Positions 15,695-24,553 of a stretch of 45,618 bases of DNA are shown piece after piece. Both the position numbers and the translations under genes were made by a program. Below the pieces are notes generated by a model that did no database searches, was not told where the DNA came from, and saw only the letters and a program-made list of their open reading frames with translations. How positions within the stretch are numbered: position 1 is the stretch's first letter; each line of letters begins with the position of its first letter. Origin of the DNA: Streptomyces sp. NBRC 110035 (GTDB taxonomy: Bacteria > Actinomycetota > Actinomycetes > Streptomycetales > Streptomycetaceae); the NCBI RefSeq assembly GCF_000829695.1, contig NZ_BBNN01000050.1:1-45618 (forward strand). Reading direction: 5' to 3'.

Positions 15695-16695
15695 GACTGT
15701 GTACTCCCCACGGTGGTGGACGGGTCGAGGGCGCGTACCGCGGGCAGCAGCACCTCGGCGATCTCCTTCAACTGCGGTTCCGGGTCGAGCGATCCGATCC
15801 TCAGGACCAGGTGGCGGGCGCCGGCCCGGACGTAGCCGCCGAGCCATTCGGCGCACTGCTCGGCGCTGCCCCAGGCGTAAGCCTGGATGGTGCGCATCTG
15901 ACCGAGGGAACGGCCGTAGTAGTGGCTGATGTAGTGCTCCAGTTCGGCCTCGGCCGCCCGCTCGTCGCGGTTCACCGTGATCGTCGCGTACAGGGCGGGG
16001 GTGACGGCGCCGGCGGGGCGGCCCGCCTCCTCGGCGAGCTCGGCGATCCGGCGGCGGGCCCGGCCGTAGGCGTCGGGGTCGGGCAGGAACGGCAGCCAGC
16101 CGTCGTAGCGGGTGGCGGCGCGGGCGAGCACCTTGGGGGTGTCGCTGCCGGCCAGCCACAGCGGCGGGCCGCCGGCGGTGGCCGGGGAGGGCAGCCGGTC
16201 GAGGCGGTCGGCCTGCCAGTACCTGCCCTGGAAGTCGGCCGGTTCGCCCTCCTGTCCGGCGCGCCAGGCCGTGCGCCACAGGGCGGTGATCTCGTCGAGG
16301 CGTCCGACGCGGCCGGTGAAGCCGGCGCCGACCGAGGCGAACTCCTCCTCCGTCTCGGGCATGGGGAAGCCGGAGCCGAGCCCGAGGACCAGCCGGCCCG
16401 CGGCCACGTGGCTGAGGCTCGCGACCATGTTGGCGCCGATCAGCGGGTGGCGCAGGGCCGGGGTCAGGGCGGCGGTGCCGACGGTGATCCGCTCGGTGGC
16501 GGCGGCAGCGGCGGCCAGGACGACGAGCGGGTCCAGGCGGGGGCGGGCGGTGAGTGAGTCGCCCGCCCAGAGGGAGTCGAATCCCAGGGCCTCGGCCTGC
16601 CGGGCGAAGCCCAGCAGCGGGGCCGCCGCGTAGGTGCCGTTGATGGCCTGTTCCCGGGTGGGCAGCAGGATGCCGACGTGCAGGGGCCCGTTCAT
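15691..16695 (-). CDS. LLM-class flavin-dependent oxidoreductase
   Basis: ATG 16695 follows AGAAAGG, giving 334 residues in a bacterial-luciferase-like TIM barrel. Marks are HVGILLPTREQ at the N-terminus, LGFDSLWAGDSLTARPRLDPLVVLAAAAA, ITVGTAALTPALRHPL, GRLVLGLGSGF and PLWLAGSDTPKVL. The family uses F420H2 or reduced FMN and includes reductases and monooxygenases. HPLIGANMVASLSHV is a common cofactor region. It lies between the ligase and the thioesterase genes, coupled to the latter by a 4-nt overlap. A role in oxidising or reducing the acyl or azoxy intermediate is inferred; I cannot choose between FMN and F420. Confidence 0.85.
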   Translation of the reverse strand: MNGPLHVGILLPTREQAINGTYAAAPLLGFARQAEALGFDSLWAGDSLTARPRLDPLVVLAAAAAATERITVGTAALTPALRHPLIGANMVASLSHVAAGRLVLGLGSGFPMPETEEEFASVGAGFTGRVGRLDEITALWRTAWRAGQEGEPADFQGRYWQADRLDRLPSPATAGGPPLWLAGSDTPKVLARAATRYDGWLPFLPDPDAYGRARRRIAELAEEAGRPAGAVTPALYATITVNRDERAAEAELEHYISHYYGRSLGQMRTIQAYAWGSAEQCAEWLGGYVRAGARHLVLRIGSLDPEPQLKEIAEVLLPAVRALDPSTTVGSTQS

Positions 16696-16733
16696 GGGCG
16701 ACGACCTTTCTGTGCGCGGTGGCTGTCGCGGTG

Positions 16734-18350
16734 TCATGCGACCGTGCCGGCCAGCGGGTCCGGGGCCGGTGCCGTCAGCCGCTCCCGCACCGCGCGGCGC
16801 AGGATCTTGCCGGAGGGGTTGCGGGGCAGGGAGTCGGTGAAGTGGTAGGCGGTGGGGATCTTGTAGTCGGCGAGCCGGCCGCGCAGGGAGAGCAGCAGCT
16901 CGCGCGGGTGCGCCTCGGCGCCGGGGCGCAGGACGACGACCGCGTGCACGCTCTCGCCCCAGTGCTCGTCGGGCAGGCCGACGACGGCGGCGTCCGCCAC
17001 GGCCGGGTGCGCGGCGAGCGCCTTCTCGACCTCGGCCGGGTAGATGTTCTGCCCGGCGACGATGATGGTGTCGTTGATGCGGTCGCACAGGTGGAGGTGG
17101 CCGTCCTCGTCGAGGTAGCCGGCGTCCCCCATGTGCAGCCACTCCCCCACCAGGGTGCGCGCGGTGGCCTCGGGCAGGTTCCAGTAGCCGAGCATCCGGG
17201 ACGGGGCGCGCACGCAGATCTGGCCGATCGCCCCGGGCGGGAGGGGGTCGCCGTCGGGGCCGATCACCTTGACCTCGTTGCCGGGGCACGGCCTGCCGAC
17301 CGAGTCCAGTACCGGGCTGCCCGGGTGGTGCGCCTCGGGCGGCAGGCACACCGCCACACTGCCGGTCTCGGTACTGGCGTAGATCTGCGCGAACTCGCAG
17401 CCGTAGGTCTCCAGGCACTGCTTGAGCAGGGTCTCGGACATGGGCGCCGCGCCGTAGGCGATCTTGCGCAGGGAGGTGAACGCCTCCGGTCCCGCGCCGC
17501 GTTCGACGGCCATCATCTGGAGCATGGCGGGGGCCGCGAAGGTGGTGGTGACCTTGTGGGTGCGGATCAGCCGGACCGCTGCCTGCGGGTCGAACTGCGG
17601 CATGATCACGTTGGTGCCGCCCGCGTTGAAGGTGTGCAGGAACCAGCCGATGCCCGCGACGCCGAACCCCGGCAGCGAGATGAGGCTGACGTCGTCGGGC
17701 AGCCAGTCGATCCAGGCGACGCCGTGCTCGCGCATCGCGTGCGGCAGGGTGAAGAAGCTGCGGTGGGCGAGGACGGCGCCCTTGGGCAGTCCGGTGGTGC
17801 CGCTGGTGTAGATCTGCACCACGGCGTCGTCGGGGCCGGTGCCCGGCACCGGCTCGGAGTCGGGCTGGTCGGCGGTCCAGGCGGGCAGGCCCGTGCCGCG
17901 GGCGGGTTCGCCGTCGGCGTCGGTGCCGTCGACGCGGATCACCCGCCGCAGACCGGGCAGTTGGTGGCGCACCGCGGCGACGCTGTCCCAGAACTCGTCG
18001 TCGACGAAGATCAGGGCGGCGCCGGAGTCGCGCAGGATGTGGTCCACCTCGGTCGGGGTGAGCCGCCAGTTGACCGGCACCAGGACCGCGCCCGCCTTGG
18101 CGCAGGCGAGCATCACCACGTAGTAGTTCTCCGACTCGCGACCCAGGTAGGCGACCCGGTCGCCGCGCCGCACGCCGCCGGCGCGCAGGGCGTGCGCGGC
18201 ACGGTTGCTGTCGCGGTGCAGCTTGTCGTAGGTGGTGACGCGGCCCTCGCAGATGATCGCCGGGTGGTCCGGCCGGCTGCCGGCGTGGGCCCGTGAGGAG
18301 TGGGCGAGCGTCCAGCGCTCCCTCGGTGTGCCGCTGGATATGTCAGTCAT
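16734..18350 (-). CDS. AMP-dependent fatty acyl ligase
   Basis: The 538-aa ANL-superfamily enzyme starts at ATG 18350. P-loop motif YTSGTTGLPKGAVLAH, A5-like IYASTETGSVAVC, GEWLHMGDAGYLDEDGHLH, RINDTIIVAGQNIYPAEVE and the C-terminal catalytic Lys in NPSGKILRR are all intact. Such enzymes activate a carboxylic acid as acyl-AMP and pass it to CoA or an ACP. It is located between the PKS (19-nt gap upstream) and LLM genes, so it probably loads a starter acid on to the ACP at 24089 or re-activates a chain. The aldehyde dehydrogenase across the divergent promoter would need an acyl thioester or aldehyde as input. Confidence 0.9.
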   Translation of the reverse strand: MTDISSGTPRERWTLAHSSRAHAGSRPDHPAIICEGRVTTYDKLHRDSNRAAHALRAGGVRRGDRVAYLGRESENYYVVMLACAKAGAVLVPVNWRLTPTEVDHILRDSGAALIFVDDEFWDSVAAVRHQLPGLRRVIRVDGTDADGEPARGTGLPAWTADQPDSEPVPGTGPDDAVVQIYTSGTTGLPKGAVLAHRSFFTLPHAMREHGVAWIDWLPDDVSLISLPGFGVAGIGWFLHTFNAGGTNVIMPQFDPQAAVRLIRTHKVTTTFAAPAMLQMMAVERGAGPEAFTSLRKIAYGAAPMSETLLKQCLETYGCEFAQIYASTETGSVAVCLPPEAHHPGSPVLDSVGRPCPGNEVKVIGPDGDPLPPGAIGQICVRAPSRMLGYWNLPEATARTLVGEWLHMGDAGYLDEDGHLHLCDRINDTIIVAGQNIYPAEVEKALAAHPAVADAAVVGLPDEHWGESVHAVVVLRPGAEAHPRELLLSLRGRLADYKIPTAYHFTDSLPRNPSGKILRRAVRERLTAPAPDPLAGTVA

Positions 18351-18368
18351 GATCCGTCCTTGTGTGCG

Positions 18369-21300
18369 TCAGGCGGCCGGCACCGGCTCGAGCTGCCCGC
18401 AGAGGAACTGGGCCAGCTGCCGCACGGTCGGGTGGTCGTGGGTGAGCGAGGCCGGCAGGGGCAGCCGGAACGCCTGCTCCAGGGCGGCCTTGACCTGCTG
18501 GGCCATCAGCGAGTCCAGGCCCAACGAGACGAACTCGGTGTTCGGGTTCAGTTCGTCGCCCTCCTCCAGGTGCAGGACGACGGCGACCTTCTCGCGGACG
18601 ACCCCGGTCACGGCGGCGGTCCGCTCGGCCGGCGGGAGGGCGGCGAGCGCGGCGAGGTCGGGGCCGGTGCCGTCGTCGGAGGCGTTGCGGGCGAGCCGGT
18701 CGTAGAACAGGTCGCCGGTGACGCTGCCCGAGACGTAGCGGTCCCAGTCGAACTCGCCGACCACCCGCTGGGTGCGGGGGCGTCCCCAGAGCCTGGCCAG
18801 GGTGTCCAGGGCGCGGGTCGGGGAGAAGAAGCGCACCCCGCTGCGTTCGATCTCCTGGCTGAGGTGCTCCTCCAGGCGGGCCGACATGCCGACCCGTGCC
18901 CAGGCGCCCCAGTTCACCGACAGGCCGGGCACGCCCCGCCGGACGCGCCACTCGGCCAGGGCGTCGAGGGCGGCGCTGGCCGCGGCGTAGTGGCCCTGGG
19001 TGGCGCCGCCGAGGACCGAGGCGATCGAGGAGTAGGTGACGAAGAAGTCCAGTTCCGGGAAGGAGGACTGGGCGGCCTCGTGCAGCAGCCAGCCGCCGTA
19101 CGCCTTGGCCTCCAGCTGGGCGTCGATGGCCTCCCAGGTCAGCTCGGCGACGAGCTTCTTGTCGTAGGCGCCAGCGGCGTGCACGATCCCGCCCACCGGG
19201 TGCGGGCCGGCCGCGAGGTGCCGCACCAGCCGCCGCACGTCCTCGGCACGGCCGATGTCGGCCTGTACCAGGTCGAGTTCGGCGTGCCCGGCGAGGTCGG
19301 CGAGGACGGGGGCGGCCTCCTCGGTGGGCCGTCCGCTGCGGCTGACCAGCGTCAGGTGGCGGGCGCCGAGGGCGATCAGCTTGCGGGCGGTGACCAGGCC
19401 GAGGCCGCCCAGACCGCCGGTGACGAGGTAGGTGCGGTCCGGGCGCAGGGCGGCCGGGACCTCCTCGGCGGGGGCGGCGGGCTCCGCCTCGGGGGCGTCC
19501 GGGAGGGTCACCCAGGACTGTCCCGACGGGTCCGACAGGGCGGACCGCAGCGCTTCGCCGGTCTCGTCGAGGCGGAAGTGCCGGGCGCCGTCGTCCTCTT
19601 CGGCGAGCGAGGCGTGCACCACGGCCGCCGCGGGGACGGTGAGCGTTGAGCGGAACGTGCCGTCGCGGCGTACGAGGACGTCGTCGCCCGGCGCGAACCC
19701 GGTGCCCTCGGCCGCGGCGAGGACCGTGCCGGTGGCCGCGGTGCCGAGCAGCGGCGGGGGCTCCTCCTGCGCGCCGAGCAGTTCCTCGCGCTCCGCGCGG
19801 CCGGTGTCCAGGGCGGTGCGGGCGTCGTCGGCGGTCAGGCCGACCGACCGGACGCGGATCTGGACCTCGTCGGCCGCCGGGGGCACGTCCGTGGCGGCGA
19901 CCAACGCGAGGTCGGACAGGTCGCCCGAGTAGGGGGCGCGCAGCTCGAAGCCGCCGGACCAGGTGAGCGGGGCGTCGCCGGAGAGGAGCCGGCGGACGTA
20001 GCGGCGGTTCGGACGGTGGGCGACCTGGTACTCGCCGGGCGGTTCGGCGTGCCACTCCTCCAGCAGCGGGGTCAGGCCGCTGCCGGGGGCGACGTCGACC
20101 AGGGTGGCCCGGTACTGGGGGTACTCGGTGAGCAGCACCCGGCCGAAGCCCCAGAGCGTGGCGGCGGCCAGGTGCCCGCCGTCGCCGGCCGGGTCGCCGG
20201 GCAGCCACTGGGCTCCCTCGGTCACCAGCCACAGGCGGGGCGGCCGGGGGGTGCCCGCGGCGTCCAGCGCGGTGATCAGGGCGAGCAGTTCGCGGTAGTT
20301 CTCCTCGCACTCGGCGCGCAGCCGGTCGGCGGACATGGTCTGCGGGAACTGCCGCCATACGCGGCAGACGTCGGTGACGGTGGGGTCCTCCAGGGCCGCC
20401 TTTAGTTCGGTGAGGCCGGCGCCCCGGGTGACCTTCAGGCCGGGCCGTCCGGCGAGGTCGGCGGCGCGGGCGGGCGACGGGTCGAGCAGCACGACGTGCC
20501 GGGCGGGGGCGGTGGTCTGCGGTGCGGGCAGGGCGCGGCGGACCCACTCGGGGCGGTGCAGGAACCGGCGGCGGCCGGTGCTGCCCTCGGGGCGGGCCAG
20601 GCGGACGCCGAGCAGTTCGGCGACCGGGTCGCCGTTCTCCAGGAGCAGCACGTCGGCGGTGCGGCGGTCCTGGTCTCCGTGCACCCGGGCGAGAACGCGC
20701 AGCTCCTCGCCGCGGGGCTTGCGGAAGTGGCGGACCGAGGCGACGCCGCGGGGCACGAACACTGGGCCCTCGGGGTCGAGGGCGACGCACGCCTGGACGG
20801 CGGCCTCCACGAGTTCCGCCGGCACGTGTTCGACGGCGGAGGCGTTCCGGCCGGTCAGCTCCCCGGTGACCAGACCGTCGGCGTGCCGGGCGGCGCGCAG
20901 CAGCAGCCGCATCCGGGAGCCGTGCGGGCGGCCGACGGAGGCGAGGTCGGTGTAGATGTCCTCGTCGTCGATCTGCGTTCCGGCGGGGGCGAGGCCCGCG
21001 TCCAGTTCGGCCAGTTCGGAGACGGGGACCACCGGTTCGGGATCGGCGGCGATCACCGCGGTGGCGTGCACGTCCTCCTCGCCGCCGACGACCGTGAACA
21101 CCGCCACCTCGGCGCCCCCGCCCGGCAGCGGCCGCCAGCGGGTGGTCAGGGCAATCCTGGTCTCGGCGGGAACGTCGAGCGGCGCGAGCAGCCGGAGGTC
21201 GCGCACGGCGGACCGGGCGTGGCCCCGGACCGCGTCCTGGACCGCGAACAGCAGGTCGACGTAGGCCCCGGCGGGCAGGGTGGTGCGTCCACCGTCGGCC

Positions 21301-24077
21301 AGGTCGGCGAGCGGGCCGAGGTCCTCGGCGGTGAACTCCGCGGTGAACTCCCGTACCCCCGAGGCGAAGCGCTCCTCGGTGCCGAGCAGCGGGTGGCGGG
21401 CGGTGCCGCCCGCGGCGGCGCGGCGGGGTCCGGCGGCCGGCAGCCAGTAGCGCTTTCGCTGGAAGGCGTAGGTGGGCAGATCCGCCTTGGCCGGCACGGC
21501 GTGCCCGGCATGGTAGCCGGACCAGGAGACGGTGAGTCCGGCGGCGTAGTACTCGGCGAGTGCGGTCAGGGTGGTGGTGGCCGTCCGGTCCCGGCGGCGC
21601 AGGCTGGCCAGCCACAGGTGGTCCTCGGCGGCGACGCCGCGCCGGGCGAGCGCGGTCAGCGCGGCCTGCGGGCCCATCTCGATCATGGCGTGCCGGCCGC
21701 GCCGGGCCACCGCGCGGATGCCGTCCAGGAAGCGCACGCGTTCGCCGATGTGCCGCACCCAGTAGTCGGGGGTGCCGATGTCGCGGAACCGGGCGAGCCG
21801 CCCGGTCACGTTGGAGATCAGGCTGATGGCCGGCTCGTGGAACTCGATGCCGTCGAGAGCGGTGCGGAAGTCGTCGTAGACCTCGGCCATCTGCGGGGAG
21901 TGGAAGGCGTGGGAGACCGCGAGCCGGTCGACGCGCACGCCGCGCTCCTTGAGGATGGCGCAGACCTCGTCCAGGGCGGGGAGGGCGCCGGAGACGACGC
22001 ACTGGTCGGGGGCGTTGACCGCGGCCAGGGCGAGGTCGGGGCGGCTCTCCAGGAGCGGCTCGACGTCCTCGGCGGGGGCGGCGACCGCGGCCATGCCGCC
22101 CTCGGCGCGCACCGCCTGCATCAGCCGGGCCCGCGCGGCGACCAGCCGCACGGCGTCGGGGAGGCTGAACAGGCCGGCGACCGCGGCGGCGACGACCTCG
22201 CCGATGCTGTGCCCGACGAGCACGTTGGGGCGCACGCCCCAGGCCATCCACTGCCGGGCGAGGGCGTACTCGAGGGCGAACAGGGCGGGCTGGGTGTACT
22301 CGGTGCGGTCGATCGCCCCGGGGTCGTCGGCGGTGCCGAGCAGCAGGTCGCGCACGGAGCGGTCCAGGTGCTCCGCGAACAGCCGGTCGCACGCGTCGAC
22401 GTGGGAGCGGAACTCCGGGAGGGCCTCGTAGAGGGCGGCGCCCATGCCGGCGTACTGGGAGCCCTGGCCGGTGAACATGAAGGCCGTCTTGCGGATGCCG
22501 CTGGGGCCCTCGTGGTCCTGGCCGGCCGCCCGGTCCAGGAGCCGGGCCAGGGCGGCGCGGTCGGCGACCGGGGCGGCGACGCGGTAGGGATGGTGGGTGC
22601 GGGCGACGTTGGCGGTGTGGCAGAGGGCGTCGAGGGGGAGGCCGGGCCGCTCGTCGAGCAGCCGCCGGTGGTTCGCGGCCTGCTCGCGCAGGGCGGCGGA
22701 GCTCTTGGCGGAGAGGGTGAACAGCGGGGCGGCGGGCGGGCCGAAGGACTGCGGCGCGGGGCTCGCCGCCGGTGCCTGCTCCAGGACCACCGCGCCGATG
22801 GTGCCGGCGAAGCCGAAGCTGTTCACGACCGCGCGGCGCACCTCGGCCCGCCATGGCTCGCATGCGGTCGGCACGCGCAGCGGGTAGAGGTCCCAGGGGA
22901 TGCGCCCGGACGGGGTGGTGAGGTTAAGGTGCGGGTAGATGGTGCCGGAGCGCAGCTGCAGCACCGTCTTGATGACGCCGACGATGCCGGAGGCCGGCTC
23001 CATGTGGCCCAGGTTGGTCTTCACCGACGCGGCGAGCACGGGGTTGTCGGCGGTGTGCGACTCGGCGAACACGTCTCCGATGGCGCCGAACTCGATCGGG
23101 TCGCCGAGCGGGGTGCCGGTGCCGTGCGCCTCCACGTACTGGATGTCCTCGGGGTCGAGGCGGGCCGTGGCCAGCGCGGCGCGGATCACCTTCTCCTGAG
23201 CGGGGCCGTTGGGCACGGTCAGTCCGGCGCTGTCGCCGTCCTGGCCGACGGCGGTGCCGCGCACCAGGGCAAGCACCCGGTCGCCGTCACGCTCGGCGTC
23301 CGAGAGCAGCTTGAGGACCAGGACGCCGCAGCCCTCGGCGCGCGCGTAGCCGTCGGCCGACTCGTCGAAGGTCTTGCACTGCCCGTCCGGGGCGAGCATC
23401 CGTGCGTTGGAGAACATCACCGGGATGCGCGGGTGGTGCAGGGCGTTGACGCCGCCGCACAGCGCGATGTCGGTCTCGCCGGAGCGCAGGGCCTGCACCG
23501 CCAGGTGCAGTGCGACCAGGGAGGACGAGCAGGCGGTGTCGACGCTCATGCTGGGCCCGCGCCACCCCAGGAAGTATGACAGCCGGCCCGACAGCGGGAA
23601 CATCGTGATGCCGGAGGCCAGGTGGCCGTCCATCTCCTCGTACGGCAGGGACTCCAGCTCGAGCGCGTAGTCGATGGAGCTGGCGCCGACGTAGACGCCG
23701 CCGTTGCCGCGGCGCAGCGGTGCCGGGTCGATGTTGGCGTGCTCCAGGGCCTGCCAGGCGGTCTCCAGCAGCAGGCGCTGCTGGGGGTCCATGTACCGGG
23801 CCTCCTTCGGGGAGATGTTGAAGAAGGCGGCGTCGAAGAGGTCCACCCGGTCGAGGAAGCCCCCCGCGGTGGTGTGGATCTTCCCCTTGTCCTCGGGGGT
23901 CTCGGGGGTGAACGCGGCCACGTCCCACCGGTCCTGCGGGATCGGGCCGATCCCGCTGCGTCCCTCCCGCAGGAAGGTGTCGAACTCGTCGGGCGAGGTG
24001 CTGCCGCCGGGGAATCGCAGACCGATTCCGACGATCGCGACCGGCTCGGGCGGCTGCTGGGACTCCGCACGCGGCAT
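18369..24077 (-). CDS. Type I PKS: KS-AT-DH(degenerate)-ER(truncated)-KR-ACP
   Basis: One 1902-aa module. KS 10-435 has Cys183 (DTACSSS), His318 (HGTGT) and His358 (NLGH). AT 530-830 has GHSIGE (Ser624) and HAFH (723-726), predicting malonyl-CoA. A DH-type fold at 895-1160 lacks HxxxGxxxxP: Leu926 stands where His is needed, and Asp becomes Glu1091. A KR structural part spans about 1195-1370. Residues 1375-1530 look like only the GroES-like half of an ER, with no GGVG nucleotide fold. KR 1549-1725 keeps GGLGGLG, Ser1684 and Tyr1697. ACP Ser1856 is in GLDSL. There is no TE. It may act iteratively or once, making a beta-hydroxyacyl chain that the discrete FAS-type enzymes extend or reduce. ATG 24077 follows AAGGAGT. 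Confidence 0.93.
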   Translation of the reverse strand: MPRAESQQPPEPVAIVGIGLRFPGGSTSPDEFDTFLREGRSGIGPIPQDRWDVAAFTPETPEDKGKIHTTAGGFLDRVDLFDAAFFNISPKEARYMDPQQRLLLETAWQALEHANIDPAPLRRGNGGVYVGASSIDYALELESLPYEEMDGHLASGITMFPLSGRLSYFLGWRGPSMSVDTACSSSLVALHLAVQALRSGETDIALCGGVNALHHPRIPVMFSNARMLAPDGQCKTFDESADGYARAEGCGVLVLKLLSDAERDGDRVLALVRGTAVGQDGDSAGLTVPNGPAQEKVIRAALATARLDPEDIQYVEAHGTGTPLGDPIEFGAIGDVFAESHTADNPVLAASVKTNLGHMEPASGIVGVIKTVLQLRSGTIYPHLNLTTPSGRIPWDLYPLRVPTACEPWRAEVRRAVVNSFGFAGTIGAVVLEQAPAASPAPQSFGPPAAPLFTLSAKSSAALREQAANHRRLLDERPGLPLDALCHTANVARTHHPYRVAAPVADRAALARLLDRAAGQDHEGPSGIRKTAFMFTGQGSQYAGMGAALYEALPEFRSHVDACDRLFAEHLDRSVRDLLLGTADDPGAIDRTEYTQPALFALEYALARQWMAWGVRPNVLVGHSIGEVVAAAVAGLFSLPDAVRLVAARARLMQAVRAEGGMAAVAAPAEDVEPLLESRPDLALAAVNAPDQCVVSGALPALDEVCAILKERGVRVDRLAVSHAFHSPQMAEVYDDFRTALDGIEFHEPAISLISNVTGRLARFRDIGTPDYWVRHIGERVRFLDGIRAVARRGRHAMIEMGPQAALTALARRGVAAEDHLWLASLRRRDRTATTTLTALAEYYAAGLTVSWSGYHAGHAVPAKADLPTYAFQRKRYWLPAAGPRRAAAGGTARHPLLGTEERFASGVREFTAEFTAEDLGPLADLADGGRTTLPAGAYVDLLFAVQDAVRGHARSAVRDLRLLAPLDVPAETRIALTTRWRPLPGGGAEVAVFTVVGGEEDVHATAVIAADPEPVVPVSELAELDAGLAPAGTQIDDEDIYTDLASVGRPHGSRMRLLLRAARHADGLVTGELTGRNASAVEHVPAELVEAAVQACVALDPEGPVFVPRGVASVRHFRKPRGEELRVLARVHGDQDRRTADVLLLENGDPVAELLGVRLARPEGSTGRRRFLHRPEWVRRALPAPQTTAPARHVVLLDPSPARAADLAGRPGLKVTRGAGLTELKAALEDPTVTDVCRVWRQFPQTMSADRLRAECEENYRELLALITALDAAGTPRPPRLWLVTEGAQWLPGDPAGDGGHLAAATLWGFGRVLLTEYPQYRATLVDVAPGSGLTPLLEEWHAEPPGEYQVAHRPNRRYVRRLLSGDAPLTWSGGFELRAPYSGDLSDLALVAATDVPPAADEVQIRVRSVGLTADDARTALDTGRAEREELLGAQEEPPPLLGTAATGTVLAAAEGTGFAPGDDVLVRRDGTFRSTLTVPAAAVVHASLAEEDDGARHFRLDETGEALRSALSDPSGQSWVTLPDAPEAEPAAPAEEVPAALRPDRTYLVTGGLGGLGLVTARKLIALGARHLTLVSRSGRPTEEAAPVLADLAGHAELDLVQADIGRAEDVRRLVRHLAAGPHPVGGIVHAAGAYDKKLVAELTWEAIDAQLEAKAYGGWLLHEAAQSSFPELDFFVTYSSIASVLGGATQGHYAAASAALDALAEWRVRRGVPGLSVNWGAWARVGMSARLEEHLSQEIERSGVRFFSPTRALDTLARLWGRPRTQRVVGEFDWDRYVSGSVTGDLFYDRLARNASDDGTGPDLAALAALPPAERTAAVTGVVREKVAVVLHLEEGDELNPNTEFVSLGLDSLMAQQVKAALEQAFRLPLPASLTHDHPTVRQLAQFLCGQLEPVPAA

Positions 24078-24088
24078 GGAGAGACTCC

Positions 24089-24403
24089 TTAGCTTCCCTG
24101 AGAGGAACTGTCCTGGACGGCCTGGGTCAGGTGGTCCACCAGATGGGCGACCGTCGGCTCGTTGAAGAGCACGTTGACGTTGATGGAGAGATCAAGGAGC
24201 CGCTCCAGGCTCTGCCGTATCTCGGTCAGCCGCAGTGAGGTGAGGCCCAGATCGAAATAGCTGATGTCGAGCGGGAGGTCCTCGGATTCGTCCATGAGGA
24301 GAACCGACCTGAATTTCTTCAGGACGATCGATTCGATTTCTTCGGCGAGTTCGGCGCGCGGCAAATCACGCAGGCGCTGGACAGTGCTGTCGACGGGTGG
24401 CAT
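24089..24403 (-). CDS. Stand-alone acyl carrier protein
   Basis: The 104-aa protein begins MPPVDSTVQRL at ATG 24403 (an in-frame TTG at 24415 is possible). The phosphopantetheine site is DLGLTSLRLTEIR: the usual D-S-L is T-S-L, with the serine intact. The C-terminal helices (LLDLSINVNVLFNEPTVAHLVDHL) are typical of PKS/NRPS carriers. It lies 11 nt upstream of the PKS and shares its operon, so it may hold the starter or receive the finished chain. No Shine-Dalgarno precedes ATG 24403, and the SARP box at 24425-24442 would place the transcription start close to this ATG, so a leaderless mRNA is possible. Confidence 0.85.
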   Translation of the reverse strand: MPPVDSTVQRLRDLPRAELAEEIESIVLKKFRSVLLMDESEDLPLDISYFDLGLTSLRLTEIRQSLERLLDLSINVNVLFNEPTVAHLVDHLTQAVQDSSSQGS

Positions 24404-24424
24404 GCGGTCATGCAAGCAGCGCAG

Positions 24425-24442
24425 GCTGACGCCCCACTGACG
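24425..24442 (-). promoter_or_regulatory. SARP box, two heptamers, for ACP-PKS operon
   Basis: GCTGACG (24425) and ACTGACG (24436) lie 11 bp apart; on the minus strand both are CGTCAG-type heptamers facing the ACP/PKS operon. Confidence 0.7.
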
Positions 24443-24465
24443 GACGGCGGGGCCGGCTTGGCTGA

Positions 24466-24494
24466 ATCAGCCCCCTGTCAGCGCCGGGTCAGAT
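24466..24494 (+). promoter_or_regulatory. SARP box, three heptamers, for aldehyde dehydrogenase operon
   Basis: ATCAGCC (24466), GTCAGCG (24477) and GTCAGAT (24488) have exact 11-bp spacing and face the plus-strand operon. CACGCT, 8 bp beyond the last heptamer, is a candidate -10 box; the same hexamer occurs at the 39546 array. Confidence 0.75.
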
Positions 24495-24553
24495 TCCGCT
24501 GCCACGCTCGCACTGCTCCGAAAAATCCGCTCGCCAAAGGTGAAAGGCTGAAG

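Noticed and set aside
18343..22863. 1506-aa minus-strand frame overlapping the PKS
   Set aside because: It is the Arg/Pro-rich alternate frame of the PKS gene.
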